A stretch of DNA of 34,323 nt from Bacillota bacterium (lineage in GTDB: Bacteria; Bacillota; Clostridia; DSM-8532), in the NCBI GenBank assembly GCA_022702935.2, contig JAKIML020000017.1:1-34323 (forward strand), given 5' to 3'. Below are positions 23,505-30,704 of the stretch, piece after piece; the first letter of the stretch is position 1, and each line of letters starts with the position of its first letter. Both the position numbers and the translations under genes were made by a program. Under the pieces are notes generated by a model. That model was not told the origin of the DNA. It was given only the letters and a program-made list of their open reading frames with translations, and searched no databases.

Positions 23505-23535
23505 ATTGTAATGGATGACACGACGTCAAAGTCAA
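23505..23535 (-). promoter_or_regulatory. MerR-type promoter with 19-bp spacer
   Basis: Minus strand TTGACT (23535-23530), exactly 19 bp, TACAAT (23510-23505). The spacer holds the dyad TGAC-N5-GTCA. An over-long spacer needing MerR-induced untwisting is characteristic of this family. Confidence 0.75.
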
Positions 23536-23582
23536 GAGGTATTGATGTTTGAATTTCCGCTTATTTTAGATAATATTATGTT

Positions 23583-23700
23583 TTATTTATTTTGTTGATA
23601 TATGGATGGCATCGTCAGAACGACATCACTATAAATCTTGAATCCCATTTTTTCATAAAAACCTGCTATATGCTTTTCTGTCTGAACCAGCTTCCTGTGC
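23583..23700 (-). pseudogene. GNAT acetyltransferase, C-terminal remnant
   Basis: A frame overlapping the 3' end of the broken kinase gene reads LVQTEKHIAGFYEKMGFKIY then SDVVLTMPSIYQQNK and a stop at 23583. The A-G-F-Y-E-K-M-G-F sequence is the alpha4 signature of GNAT N-acetyltransferases. Nothing N-terminal remains. The fragment is spliced onto the kinase reading frame, so the junction records a deletion. Confidence 0.65.
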
Positions 23701-24219
23701 CTTTAAATGATGGTGTATCCATTGATCAACTATCCTGGCTGCTTCCTCAGAAGTGAGACTAGAAGTATCAAGGAGCGTCATCGCTGGCTCTGTCTTATTT
23801 GCATTATCCTTTAGCCATCGATTGAATTCCAATGAGCTTTTCACCCAATTTTCATCAGTCACGCCTCTTCCAACACGCATACGCCGCTCAAGCACCTCAT
23901 CATCGCATACAATGGCAAAGTAATAAATCTCTGAAAACTAACTTCTGGCGTTGCATACTTCAAACTGTTTTGGGACTGAACAACCGCAAAGTACGACCGG
24001 TTTTCCAATCTGAGATATATTTGCACACACATTCAGCCATAGCTCACGATATGAACGATAATCATCCTCGGGTGTGTTATAGACATCATGCCATAGTAGA
24101 TCACTTTCCATGACGATATACTCAGTCTCGTTTTTGAAAAGTACTTCAGAAGTCGTAGATTTGCCTACACAGCTTGCTCCAGTAATAATGAACAAAGGGA
24201 GTTTTTTGGTAGGTTCCAT
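23653..24219 (-). pseudogene. P-loop kinase interrupted by an in-frame TAG
   Basis: ATG at 24219 (TGGGGTGCAGATAA upstream) starts MEPTKKLPLFIITGASCVGK with Walker A GASCVGKST, then VMESDLLWHDVYNTPEDDYR and PVVLCGCSVPKQFEVCNARS. An in-frame TAG at 23940-23938 follows. Directly after it, in the same frame, coding-like sequence continues (FSEIYYFAIVCDDEVLERRM, RVGRGVTDENWVKSSLEFNR, EPAMTLLDTSSLTSEEAARI) to a stop at 23653. The C-terminal half carries the lid Arg residues of the kinase, so this is one gene with a nonsense mutation. The first 93 codons alone would retain the Walker A but lose the lid. TAG serves as an ordinary stop elsewhere in the window, so readthrough is unlikely. Confidence 0.78.
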
Positions 24220-24496
24220 TTATCTGCACCCCACAACAGAAATGATTATCTTCATTGGCAGTATAGAAAGTATCAGCAAGAGGAGCTACCCCGCTTTTCT
24301 CGGCGTTTTCTTTCACTACATCATCAATGGACTTTTCATCTGTTATTATTTTATGCTCCGTAATATAATTATCAAAAGCATTAATACAACGCTCTATATT
24401 TCCTTTTTCCCATGTATCTCCTCTTCGAAACCGCTTATTTAATCTCTTTAGTAATGTAAACTCATTTGCATATAGAATGTAGTGTCCTTGCATATA
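24146..24496 (-). pseudogene. Second P-loop kinase/ATPase remnant, C-terminal half
   Basis: Between the methyltransferase stop and the broken kinase, a frame without credible start reads GYMQGHYILYANEFTLLKRL, NKRFRRGDTWEKGNIERCIN and KIITDEKSIDDVVKENAEKS. The R-F-R-R-G-D-T-W-E segment is a lid-type region of nucleoside/gluconate-kinase-like P-loop enzymes. The Walker A half is missing; the 5' end merges with the methyltransferase 3' end and the 3' end runs under the next kinase in another frame. Deletion on one or both sides is inferred. Confidence 0.6.
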
Positions 24497-24504
24497 TCCA
24501 AATG

Positions 24505-25347
24505 TTATCTGACTGCTCCAATTGCAATCCATTCTCCGTCTGAAGTGTAGGGGCTTCCAGTCAAGTCATTCCAGACATATTTGGCATTAAACCCGGCTGT
24601 ATTTAGCACTTCCTTTATTGAATCCAGTGAATAATCATGGAACCAATTTCTATAAACCTTACAGCCATACTCATCCACAACAATATACTGGTCCAGCCAC
24701 GTATCTTCCTCGGGATAATCAAACCCCTGTTCAAGAACAAGATGCTTTCCATGACGCCAGAAACCACCCTCGATTATATACCAGCCATTCTTTAGACCAT
24801 ATTTCATTCGATGTGTTCTTGTTGTTACATCAAAAATGAATGTGCTGTCTTCTTTCAATGCCTTATAGACTAACTGCAAAAGCCTGTCCCTCATTGCATC
24901 AGAAAAGGTATTCAGCTCTCCATAGATCTGAATCACTGCATCAAATTCATTGGTATAATCCATGTCAAAGAAATTCATGCAACGATAGTCAATGTTGAGC
25001 CCTGATTCTTTGGCCCTCCTTCTTGCATATTCAATGGAACGTTCAGATATATCCAGCCCAACCACTTCAACACCAGCCTTATACAACCTTTCAGCATAGA
25101 GCCCAGGCCCACACCCTAAGTCAAGAACCTTCATTCCGTGTTTCAATATCCCCGACTCAAATAAATGGTGAACAATTTGGTCAATAATCGCTGGTCTCCG
25201 GCTGGCTACATCATGGTTGGGGTTAAGATGTGCCTCCAGCATACCTTTTGAGATATGAGGGTCATCCCAAAACTTTTTTTCACCAGCTGCAAAAAGTGCG
25301 GGCTTTTTTGAAAACTCGACCAATTGGTCAATATTTATGCTTAGCAT
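24505..25347 (-). CDS. Class I SAM-dependent methyltransferase
   Basis: Soluble methyltransferase. Seen: an N-terminal cap with KKFWDDPHISKGMLEAHLNP, motif I MKVLDLGCGPGLYAERLYKAG, post-I VEVVGLDISERSIEYARRRA, motif II/IV YRCMNFFDMDYTNEFDAVIQIYG, and a C-terminal beta domain with YRNWFHDYSLDSIKEVLNTAGF. It resembles methyltransferases of the Methyltransf_25/11 groups; the substrate is unknown. Start at 25347 follows GAGGAGGATATGTAAG, leaving one base between the nitroreductase stop and the ATG, so the two genes form a coupled operon. About 281 aa. Confidence 0.87.
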   Translation of the reverse strand: MLSINIDQLVEFSKKPALFAAGEKKFWDDPHISKGMLEAHLNPNHDVASRRPAIIDQIVHHLFESGILKHGMKVLDLGCGPGLYAERLYKAGVEVVGLDISERSIEYARRRAKESGLNIDYRCMNFFDMDYTNEFDAVIQIYGELNTFSDAMRDRLLQLVYKALKEDSTFIFDVTTRTHRMKYGLKNGWYIIEGGFWRHGKHLVLEQGFDYPEEDTWLDQYIVVDEYGCKVYRNWFHDYSLDSIKEVLNTAGFNAKYVWNDLTGSPYTSDGEWIAIGAVR

Positions 25348-25348
25348 C

Positions 25349-25939
25349 TTACATATCCTCCTCATTAAAATAGTTGTAGAAAATAATATCTTCCGGCTTT
25401 TTCTTAGGCTTTTGCTTCATTTTCTCAACCGGGTACCCAAAAGCGAGTATCTGTGACGCAATATAACCTTTCAACCCTAAAATGCGGCTGACATCTTCAC
25501 AGTTAAAATACGAAACCCAGGTTGATCCGATGCCATGCTCCAGGGCTGCCAAAACCATATGTGTTCCAGGAATTTTTACTTGGTGCTCTTCCATATTAAG
25601 ACAAAGGCAGAGCTGCTCATCGGCTTTAGCTAATTTTTCTGTCAGTGATGGGAACCTGCCTTTTATTATAGGTCCCTTAGCCTCATCAGGAAAAAGCTGC
25701 GTACATAGTACAATCAGCAAGGGAGCCTTAACAATCCATGACTTGTTGTAATATGTCATCTCAGCTATTCTTTCGATTAGCACCTTATTCGTAACAACAC
25801 CAAATTTCCAGGGTTGTTCATTACCTCCCGAAGGGGATAAGCGTCCACATTCAAGAATATAATCAATAATTTGTTGTGGAATCATCGTATCGGTAAAAGC
25901 TCTTACGCTACACCGCTCCTTAAGTAATTCTAAAATCAT
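25349..25939 (-). CDS. Nitroreductase family protein
   Basis: FMN-dependent oxidoreductase. Seen: LKERCSVRAFTDTMIPQQI (R-x-S-V-R-x-F FMN phosphate site), GRLSPSGGNEQPWKFGVV, HMVLAALEHGIGSTWVSYFN and the terminal ILAFGYPVEKMKQKPKKKPEDI. About 196 aa. The start at 25939 follows GAGGTGAAGGAA; the GTG at 25948 overlaps it. It differs from the nitroreductase at 13582 by a longer insertion after the central helix and is not a recent duplicate. It is first in the operon with the methyltransferase; its upstream region is occupied by the 271-bp palindromic element, which could supply or disturb its promoter. Confidence 0.9.
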   Translation of the reverse strand: MILELLKERCSVRAFTDTMIPQQIIDYILECGRLSPSGGNEQPWKFGVVTNKVLIERIAEMTYYNKSWIVKAPLLIVLCTQLFPDEAKGPIIKGRFPSLTEKLAKADEQLCLCLNMEEHQVKIPGTHMVLAALEHGIGSTWVSYFNCEDVSRILGLKGYIASQILAFGYPVEKMKQKPKKKPEDIIFYNYFNEEDM

Positions 25940-25959
25940 TTCCTTCACCTCGATTAAAA

Positions 25960-26230
25960 ATTAAAATGTAACAGTACAAATAGAAAAGCCGCAGATTTTC
26001 TCTACGGCTTGTGTTTTTTCCTATACAAGGTTGCCGAAGAGTAAAATAAAATCACTGGTGATACAATAAACACGAAATAATCCATAGCATTTATGCCATA
26101 GAACATAATGTGTTTGATTATTCAATTCACCGGATTTTATCTTACCTTTCCGCGTCCGCTAATTTGTATATAGCGTACCGGACTTCATTCCACCTTTAGT
26201 CTTTATTTTTTTGTACTGTTACAGTTTAAT
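25960..26230. mobile_element. MITE-like palindromic element, 271 bp
   Basis: Ends are near-perfect 21-bp inverted repeats: 25960-25980 (ATTAAAATGTAACAGTAC...) and 26210-26230 (...GTACTGTTACAGTTTAAT), with about one mismatch. The interior is also an imperfect palindrome: segments around 26010-26080 pair with 26105-26190, meeting at CCATAGCAT/ATGCCATAG near the centre. There is no coding capacity. This size and whole-length folding fit a non-autonomous miniature transposable element. No target-site duplication can be named with certainty. It lies directly upstream of the nitroreductase start. Confidence 0.65.
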
Positions 26231-26370
26231 CATAGCGTCTTGAAGTGGTCCATGTCAATAAAGTTAAGGAGAAGGCTCTGGTCATCCAGAACTCGTTACT
26301 CATTCAAAAACTTTCCCCGCTCTGAGGTAACACCCCTCCTGAATGGCTGCAAATGTCGCTGCCAAAAAGA
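26231..26370. other. Spacer between the palindromic element and VOC gene terminator
   Basis: About 140 bp with open frames on the plus strand but no start, ribosome binding site or recognised motif. Nothing supported. Confidence 0.25.
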
Positions 26371-26406
26371 ACGCGCAATGACTAATACTACACTTGTCAT
26401 TGCGCG
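26364..26406 (-). terminator. Terminator of the VOC gene
   Basis: A perfect 11-bp stem CGCGCAATGAC/GTCATTGCGCG (26372-26382 with 26396-26406) just past the VOC stop, with TTCTTTTT on the minus strand. Confidence 0.88.
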
Positions 26407-26418
26407 AACAATTTTATT

Positions 26419-26841
26419 TTATCTTTCTGTTTGCTCCGTCATAATACCCCAGCGAATACCGTACTTATCAACAAAAACAACACGGCAGGAGCTATATGGA
26501 GTTGCTTCCATTTCATATATTGTGGTGCTTCCTTCTTTCATGATTTCGTAGGCACGCTGTACTTCTTCCTTTGTGTCATATATAATTGTGAGAAAGTTTG
26601 AATAGCAAACAGAGAATTCAGTATCTGTATGATCACTCATAATAATTCTCTGATTGTCGAGTAACAGTTCTGCGTGATAAATGTAATCCTTCTGTCCTTC
26701 GGTAAGCCCAGGCATATATGCCGGATCATTCGCTTCCCGATATGTGATTAAGCAGGTAATCTTTCCTCCAAACGCCTTTTCGTACATCTGAATTGCCTCA
26801 CGGCATTTTCCTCCAAAATTGAGTGTTGGCGTAACTTGCAT
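26419..26841 (-). CDS. VOC-fold (glyoxalase/bleomycin-resistance-like, PhnB type) protein
   Basis: Small soluble protein of the vicinal-oxygen-chelate superfamily. Seen: the PhnB/3-demethylubiquinone-methyltransferase-like start VTPTLNFGGKCREAIQMYEKAFGGKI, HAELLLDNQRIIMSDHTDTE and the end SSCRVVFVDKYGIRWGIMTE. 140 aa, normal. Start at 26841 follows GCGGAGGTATTAAAGGT. The function of this subgroup is unknown; members may bind metal or small ligands and are sometimes called antibiotic-resistance-like without proof. Monocistronic with its own terminator. Confidence 0.87.
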   Translation of the reverse strand: MQVTPTLNFGGKCREAIQMYEKAFGGKITCLITYREANDPAYMPGLTEGQKDYIYHAELLLDNQRIIMSDHTDTEFSVCYSNFLTIIYDTKEEVQRAYEIMKEGSTTIYEMEATPYSSCRVVFVDKYGIRWGIMTEQTER

Positions 26842-26962
26842 ACCTTTAATACCTCCGCAAAGTAGAAATTTATTCTCGAGTTATATGTTTATAATAACAT
26901 AAAGTGAGTTCAACACATTAGTGAGATCAATAAATGTGCAAAATATCAGCTATTTCAACCAT

Positions 26963-27008
26963 AAAAATACCGACCCCAATCGCAAGAGTCTTGCTTTTGG
27001 AGGTCGGT
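26963..27008 (-). terminator. Terminator of the ABC exporter operon
   Basis: Stem ACCGACC/GGTCGGT (26969-26975 with 27002-27008), extended inside by further pairing (GCAAGA/TCTTGC), followed on the minus strand by ATTTTTAT, about 50 bp after the last permease stop. Confidence 0.8.
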
Positions 27009-27056
27009 TTATACTAACTGAAATCAGCTTATTGGTTTAAATATATCTTAATCAAT

Positions 27057-27845
27057 TTAGCTGCTTGCACTGGAATATTTTCTTATGCCTTTTTTTATTG
27101 CTACAGCAGAAAGCAAGAAAAATAACACCCCGGAAACAGCAGCAGCAATCATGCCCGGAGTATCCCCTTTGTTAAGAAGCAAAGATGCTGGAACATGTGC
27201 TAATGGAACAGATGGAATAAGAAAAATAAAAGCATACATGACTTCCTTGAAAGTGAATATGTCCTTCGGTTTCTCTGACATAGACATTAAAATAAAATAA
27301 ATGTCTGTCAAGCCATGAACCTTTATATGTTTAAATGAAAGGGAATAAAGGAGCATCATAAATGAAGTCAGAATAATAACTGCATTTACCAGGAAGATTA
27401 AAAATAAAAGCACATTAATACCAGGAATACTGATATCGAGCGCATTGAATTTCAAGCACATAACGACTATGGGTGCAATCAGAGACAATAGGCTTGAATA
27501 GTCTATACTGCCGGTGTTTATCTGGAAAATCACATTAACTGGCTTTACAAGCATCCTGTCAAAACCACCATCGGATATGCTACCTAAAAACCTCATATGA
27601 TTTGGGTTTATTAACCCTCGGTATATCTGGTTTACGGTCATTGATGTACAGTACAAAATAATCATTTCATTTTGAGACCAACCCGCTATGGAATCCACAT
27701 GAATATAAATAAACTCGACGCATAATATACCCAACACTGAATTTAAGATACTTTGTAATAGCATCAGCACGAAGTTTGCTCTAAATATGGCAACCGACAT
27801 AAATGATAATTTTATCTGCTCTTTGAATATATTTAGGTAATACAT
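27057..27845 (-). CDS. ABC-2 type transporter permease (COG3694 type)
   Basis: Integral membrane subunit of an ABC exporter. Seen: about six hydrophobic segments, N-terminal YYLNIFKEQIKLSFMSVAIFRANFV, the loop GLINPNHMRFLGSISDGGFDRMLVKPVNVIFQI characteristic of COG3694/COG4587 permeases (G-x-x-D-x-x-L-x-x-P), and a C-terminal IKKGIRKYSSAS. The start at 27845 follows GAGGAGGTATAGA, 11 bp after the preceding permease stop; the longer open frame back to 27935 reads over the end of that gene. 262 aa. Third gene of the ATPase-permease-permease operon. Confidence 0.87.
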   Translation of the reverse strand: MYYLNIFKEQIKLSFMSVAIFRANFVLMLLQSILNSVLGILCVEFIYIHVDSIAGWSQNEMIILYCTSMTVNQIYRGLINPNHMRFLGSISDGGFDRMLVKPVNVIFQINTGSIDYSSLLSLIAPIVVMCLKFNALDISIPGINVLLFLIFLVNAVIILTSFMMLLYSLSFKHIKVHGLTDIYFILMSMSEKPKDIFTFKEVMYAFIFLIPSVPLAHVPASLLLNKGDTPGMIAAAVSGVLFFLLSAVAIKKGIRKYSSASS

Positions 27846-27856
27846 TCTATACCTCC

Positions 27857-28657
27857 TCATCCGCCAATTGCAGAGTATTTTTTCGTTCCCGCTCTCCAAA
27901 CTATCACGTTCAGTGCCATCAAAACAAAAATCCATATGATATAAACAATCAGCAAGTAAGTACCTTCCATGATAGATAATTGATTCATATATAATTTAGC
28001 CGGAATATAGCTGAATGCCGCAAAGGGCATCAATTCCAATGCTTTAACACTCCAATGCGGGAAAAAATCCAGGGGTATGAACATTCCAGACAGGAAATTT
28101 AATATAACGGCAAAGGACCACATAACAGCCTGTGCCTGTCCAATCCAAAAGGCCATCATCCCCAGCAGCAACCATATAAGATGACTGATCACCGATGCTG
28201 TTATCAAGTATATTATCAAAAGAATTGCTGAGTGCACCGACAAATCCCATGTTAAGTACTGTGCAAAAAAAGGTGTGATTAACAGTAAAAACGAAAACTG
28301 CTTCAAGAATTCAAACAACGCATTAGAAAGATATTTCCAGTACAGAAACATATTTATGCTATATGGTTTGATGATAACCTTGCTTAAGTCTCCGTTTTTT
28401 ATCATGCTTGAAATTTCAAAACCGCCGCTGCTCAGTATAAATGTACGAAATAGGCTCGATACAACAAAGAACGTAATCATATCAGCAATTTTATATCCAT
28501 TAATTACACCTGTCCCGTTGCTCCGGTAAATAAGTATCCAAAAGATAATTGTAATAAACAAACTGATATTGGACATTATTAGTCCCAGTATCGTATCAAG
28601 CCGGTATTGAAACGATGTTAATAAGTGCATTTTAAAACTATATAGGTATTTTTGCAT
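27857..28657 (-). CDS. ABC-2 type transporter permease (COG4587 type)
   Basis: First membrane subunit of the exporter. Seen: N-terminal KYLYSFKMHLLTSFQYRLDTILGLIM, about six transmembrane helices, the coupling loop GGFEISSMIKNGDLSKVIIKPYSINMFLYWKYLSN (N-G-D-L-S-x-x-x-x-K-P-x-x) and a C-terminal RAGTKKYSAIGG that mirrors the paired permease. 266 aa, normal. Start at 28657 is immediately next to the ATPase stop (28658) with GGGAGGATATCATAA, so the two are translationally linked. Forms a heteromeric membrane domain with the 27057 permease. Confidence 0.88.
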   Translation of the reverse strand: MQKYLYSFKMHLLTSFQYRLDTILGLIMSNISLFITIIFWILIYRSNGTGVINGYKIADMITFFVVSSLFRTFILSSGGFEISSMIKNGDLSKVIIKPYSINMFLYWKYLSNALFEFLKQFSFLLLITPFFAQYLTWDLSVHSAILLIIYLITASVISHLIWLLLGMMAFWIGQAQAVMWSFAVILNFLSGMFIPLDFFPHWSVKALELMPFAAFSYIPAKLYMNQLSIMEGTYLLIVYIIWIFVLMALNVIVWRAGTKKYSAIGG

Positions 28658-29644
28658 TTATGATATCCTCCCTTCAACCATAATCTGATTGACAATATAC
28701 TTAAAAGGTACATTTATTATTGAGATATCAATTAGATTTCTGTTTTGATTAATCAACCCAGTGACGATGCTTCTATATTGTTCTTTATCAATCATCAATT
28801 TGAGAGTATTATCTGTAAACTCAAGAATCTCCCCGTACTTTGCAAACTCATAAGGATTAATTGATTGGTCAAAGACCAACTGCAGGACTTTATTTGATGA
28901 ATATATCCTGGATATTTCGCTAATGGCACCATCAAATATCTTACTCCCTTTAGACAAGAGGATAACCCTGTCACAGGTTTCCTCAATATCATCCATATAA
29001 TGGCTTGTGATAATAATAGTCGTTTTTCTTTCTGCTCTGTATTCGCGTAAAAACTTCCTTATGGCAAGCTGACTACTTAAATCCAGTCCAATGGTAGGTT
29101 CATCAAGAAAGACAACCTCAGGGGAATAGAGAAAGCTGTTTATCAGTTCCATTTTCATACGCTCACCCAAAGAAAGGCGGCGCATCTGAGTATTTAGTAA
29201 ATGCTTAACATTAAGCATTTCTGTCAGCATATCGATATTCTTTTTATATAACTCGTCAGACACCTGATAGACGAGTTTTTGATATCTAAAGGTATCAATA
29301 GCCGGTAAGTCCCAGTTTATCTCGCTCTTATTCCCCATAACAAAAGCTATCTTTTTGAGAAATTCCCGCTTTCTTTGCGTTGGAATATAATTCAAAACAG
29401 TGACTTCGCCGGATGTAGGATACAGAATGCCGGTCAGCATTTTTAGTGTAGTTGTCTTACCCGCTCCATTTTCTCCGAGCAGCCCAACAATTTCGCCTTT
29501 TTCTATCGAAAAGTTCAGGTTGTTAACAGCATCCTTATACACATATTTGCGATTAAACAAGTCTTTTATTGTATTTTTGAGTCCTTCCTGCTTTTCATGG
29601 ATTTTATATGTTTTGGATAAATTATTAACATTTATGATACTCAT
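28658..29644 (-). CDS. ABC exporter ATP-binding protein (COG4586 type)
   Basis: Cytoplasmic ATPase of the exporter. Seen: Walker A GLLGENGAGKTTTLKML, a Q-loop-region substitution FVMGNKSEINWDLPAIDTFRY (no classical Q-loop Gln, as is usual in this COG4586 group), ABC signature LSLGERMKMELINSFLYSPE, Walker B VVFLDEPTIGLDLSSQ, and switch His in TIIITSHYMDDIEE. A C-terminal extension of about 90 residues is typical. 328 aa. Start at 29644 follows AGAGAGGTC. With the two permeases it forms a group often annotated as viologen, daunorubicin or multidrug export. No promoter is evident in the 56 bp between the truncated methyltransferase and this gene, so it may be transcribed from the leader upstream. 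Confidence 0.93.
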   Translation of the reverse strand: MSIINVNNLSKTYKIHEKQEGLKNTIKDLFNRKYVYKDAVNNLNFSIEKGEIVGLLGENGAGKTTTLKMLTGILYPTSGEVTVLNYIPTQRKREFLKKIAFVMGNKSEINWDLPAIDTFRYQKLVYQVSDELYKKNIDMLTEMLNVKHLLNTQMRRLSLGERMKMELINSFLYSPEVVFLDEPTIGLDLSSQLAIRKFLREYRAERKTTIIITSHYMDDIEETCDRVILLSKGSKIFDGAISEISRIYSSNKVLQLVFDQSINPYEFAKYGEILEFTDNTLKLMIDKEQYRSIVTGLINQNRNLIDISIINVPFKYIVNQIMVEGRIS

Positions 29645-29700
29645 TTTTTTGACCTCTCTTTCTTGCTATAAGAACTCTGCCTTTTTTCAGCTTCAAAGAG

Positions 29701-29949
29701 TCAATAAAATAAATCTACTGCTATCCCGTCAATATCCGCCATAACTACATTTTTAGCTCCAATCACTTTTGCAACATAAATCCCAACTATGCCATACCCA
29801 CATCCTAAATCCAGCACTTTGTCATCGGCTTTTAAATTCAATACTGAAAGCATAGCAAGCGTTCCTCTGTCAATGCTCTTTGGAGAAAATAAACCTTTTA
29901 CAGTCTTTAATTGCATTTCAACACCTTTAATACTCGTTTTTATTATCAA
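29701..29949 (-). pseudogene. Class I methyltransferase (RsmC-like), C-terminally truncated
   Basis: From a TTG at 29949, 10 nt after a strong AAAGGAGG, the frame reads MIIKTSIKGVEMQLKTVKGL, SPKSIDRGTLAMLSVLNLKA and motif I DDKVLDLGCGYGIVGIYVAK, then VVMADIDGIAVDLFY and a stop at 29701. The region up to the acidic strand after motif I matches small RsmC-like SAM methyltransferases of about 190 aa; the catalytic N-P-P-Y-like motif and C-terminal half are missing. The translation start signals and the elaborate leader are intact, so the loss is 3'. The break lies 56 bp before the ABC ATPase gene. Confidence 0.72.
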
Positions 29950-29977
29950 ATTGATTGGGCCTCCTTTAAATCTCCAA

Positions 29978-30020
29978 CAAAAAACTGCAGGCGAATAGCA
30001 AAAGCTTTTTCACCTGCAGT
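29978..30020 (-). terminator. Leader terminator 2, just before the methyltransferase start
   Basis: A 12-bp stem (29984-29995 with 30009-30020, one G-T wobble), with an inner AGC/GCT extension, is followed on the minus strand by TTTTTTG. It ends about 17 bp before the ribosome binding site, i.e. inside the leader and not after a gene, so it should act as an attenuator. Confidence 0.75.
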
Positions 30021-30104
30021 CTTATACACACATAACCAATAGAATAGAGCATCATATCAAATGTCGTCACTGGTACATAACATAGCACTGCCTTAATGCA
30101 GCAT

Positions 30105-30138
30105 AAAGACAAAAATACCGTGCAGTTAAACACGGTAT
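30105..30138 (-). terminator. Leader terminator 1, right after the small uORF
   Basis: A perfect 8-bp stem ATACCGTG/CACGGTAT (30115-30122 with 30131-30138), followed on the minus strand by TTTTTGTC. The stem starts 4 nt after the stop codon of the uORF at 30143-30163. Confidence 0.75.
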
Positions 30139-30142
30139 CGCT

Positions 30143-30163
30143 TTATCTTCTTATATCGTACAT
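30143..30163 (-). CDS. Possible leader peptide (uORF) MYDIRR
   Basis: ATG at 30163, six sense codons (Met-Tyr-Asp-Ile-Arg-Arg) and TAA at 30143, preceded at 9 nt by AGGA. The stop lies 4 nt before terminator 1. A very short uORF ending in two Arg codons next to an intrinsic terminator is the architecture of ribosome-dependent attenuators that control many antibiotic-responsive genes in Firmicutes. No expression evidence is possible here. Confidence 0.4.
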   Translation of the reverse strand: MYDIRR

Positions 30164-30458
30164 GCAACGACATCCTAAAGGAATCAATCACTCATATTCC
30201 TTTGGTTAGTCTTCTAAGATTAGTATTATTACATCAGCAAGGTTGAAAATACCGCTATTCCTAACTTGATAAAACTGAAAAAAGCATAATAACATAACCC
30301 TAAAAGGGTAAGGAACTGCTTTATTCAGCTCATATTCAATTGGTCAAGTTAAGCATTCGCTGGCATTGGACTACCTCGCTTTCAAGAATTTCATTAAGAT
30401 AATAGCATACATGTTAAATCTATGCAATAAGTTTTCAAATCATCAATTAGATGCACTA
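30164..30458. other. Leader upstream part and empty spacer
   Basis: A stem AAAGGAAT/ATTCCTTT (30177-30202) lies just before the uORF ribosome binding site and could sequester it. From about 30240 to 30458 I see no gene, only AT-rich DNA with a weak ACCCT/AGGGT dyad at 30297-30309. A clear promoter could not be fixed. Confidence 0.35.
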
Positions 30459-30704
30459 ACTTAGCTGTCCTGAGGATATTGATAAAGCCATCGAATTTAT
30501 GGCCAAAACACCTCATAACTGGTCCCTCGTAAGTGCCGGTGTCAATGCGGATATTATCGCTCCCATTATGGCTAAGGAATACGGGAAAGTCTGTATTGAT
30601 TACGGCCACGGAATGAATGTTTGGAAGATATTATTTATACGGACAGCGATGACATATTATCCGTTTGCGTAACATGTCAATGCTTTTCCGGACATATTAA
30701 ATAG
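30459..30704 (+). pseudogene. Plus-strand remnant, possibly a GT-D-type glycosyltransferase, frameshifted
   Basis: A frame without start reads EDIDKAIEFMAKTPHNWSLV, SAGVNADIIAPIMAKEYGKV and CIDYGHGMN. Near 30625 the coding sense moves to another frame (EDIIYTDSDDILSVCVTCQC, then FSGHIK) ending with TAG at 30702-30704. The G-K-V-x-I-D-Y-G-H pattern recalls the C-terminal strand of GT-D fold glycosyltransferases, but this is a tentative memory-based match. There is no ribosome binding site, the N-terminus is missing, and there is an internal frameshift. Confidence 0.5.

Noticed and set aside
23938-23940. TAG as a pyrrolysine or suppressor codon
   Set aside because: TAG terminates several intact genes in this window (for example at 2971, 14619, 16977), and the gene is surrounded by other broken genes.
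26240-26350. Plus-strand frame next to the palindromic element considered as a transposase remnant
   Set aside because: No DDE or HTH motif and no similarity that I recognise.
29966-30055. A 29-codon minus-strand ORF that spans leader terminator 2 and stops at the methyltransferase ribosome binding site
   Set aside because: Its position is attractive for translation-coupled antitermination, but no ribosome binding site precedes its ATG, so it is not annotated as a gene. It deserves a look with ribosome profiling.
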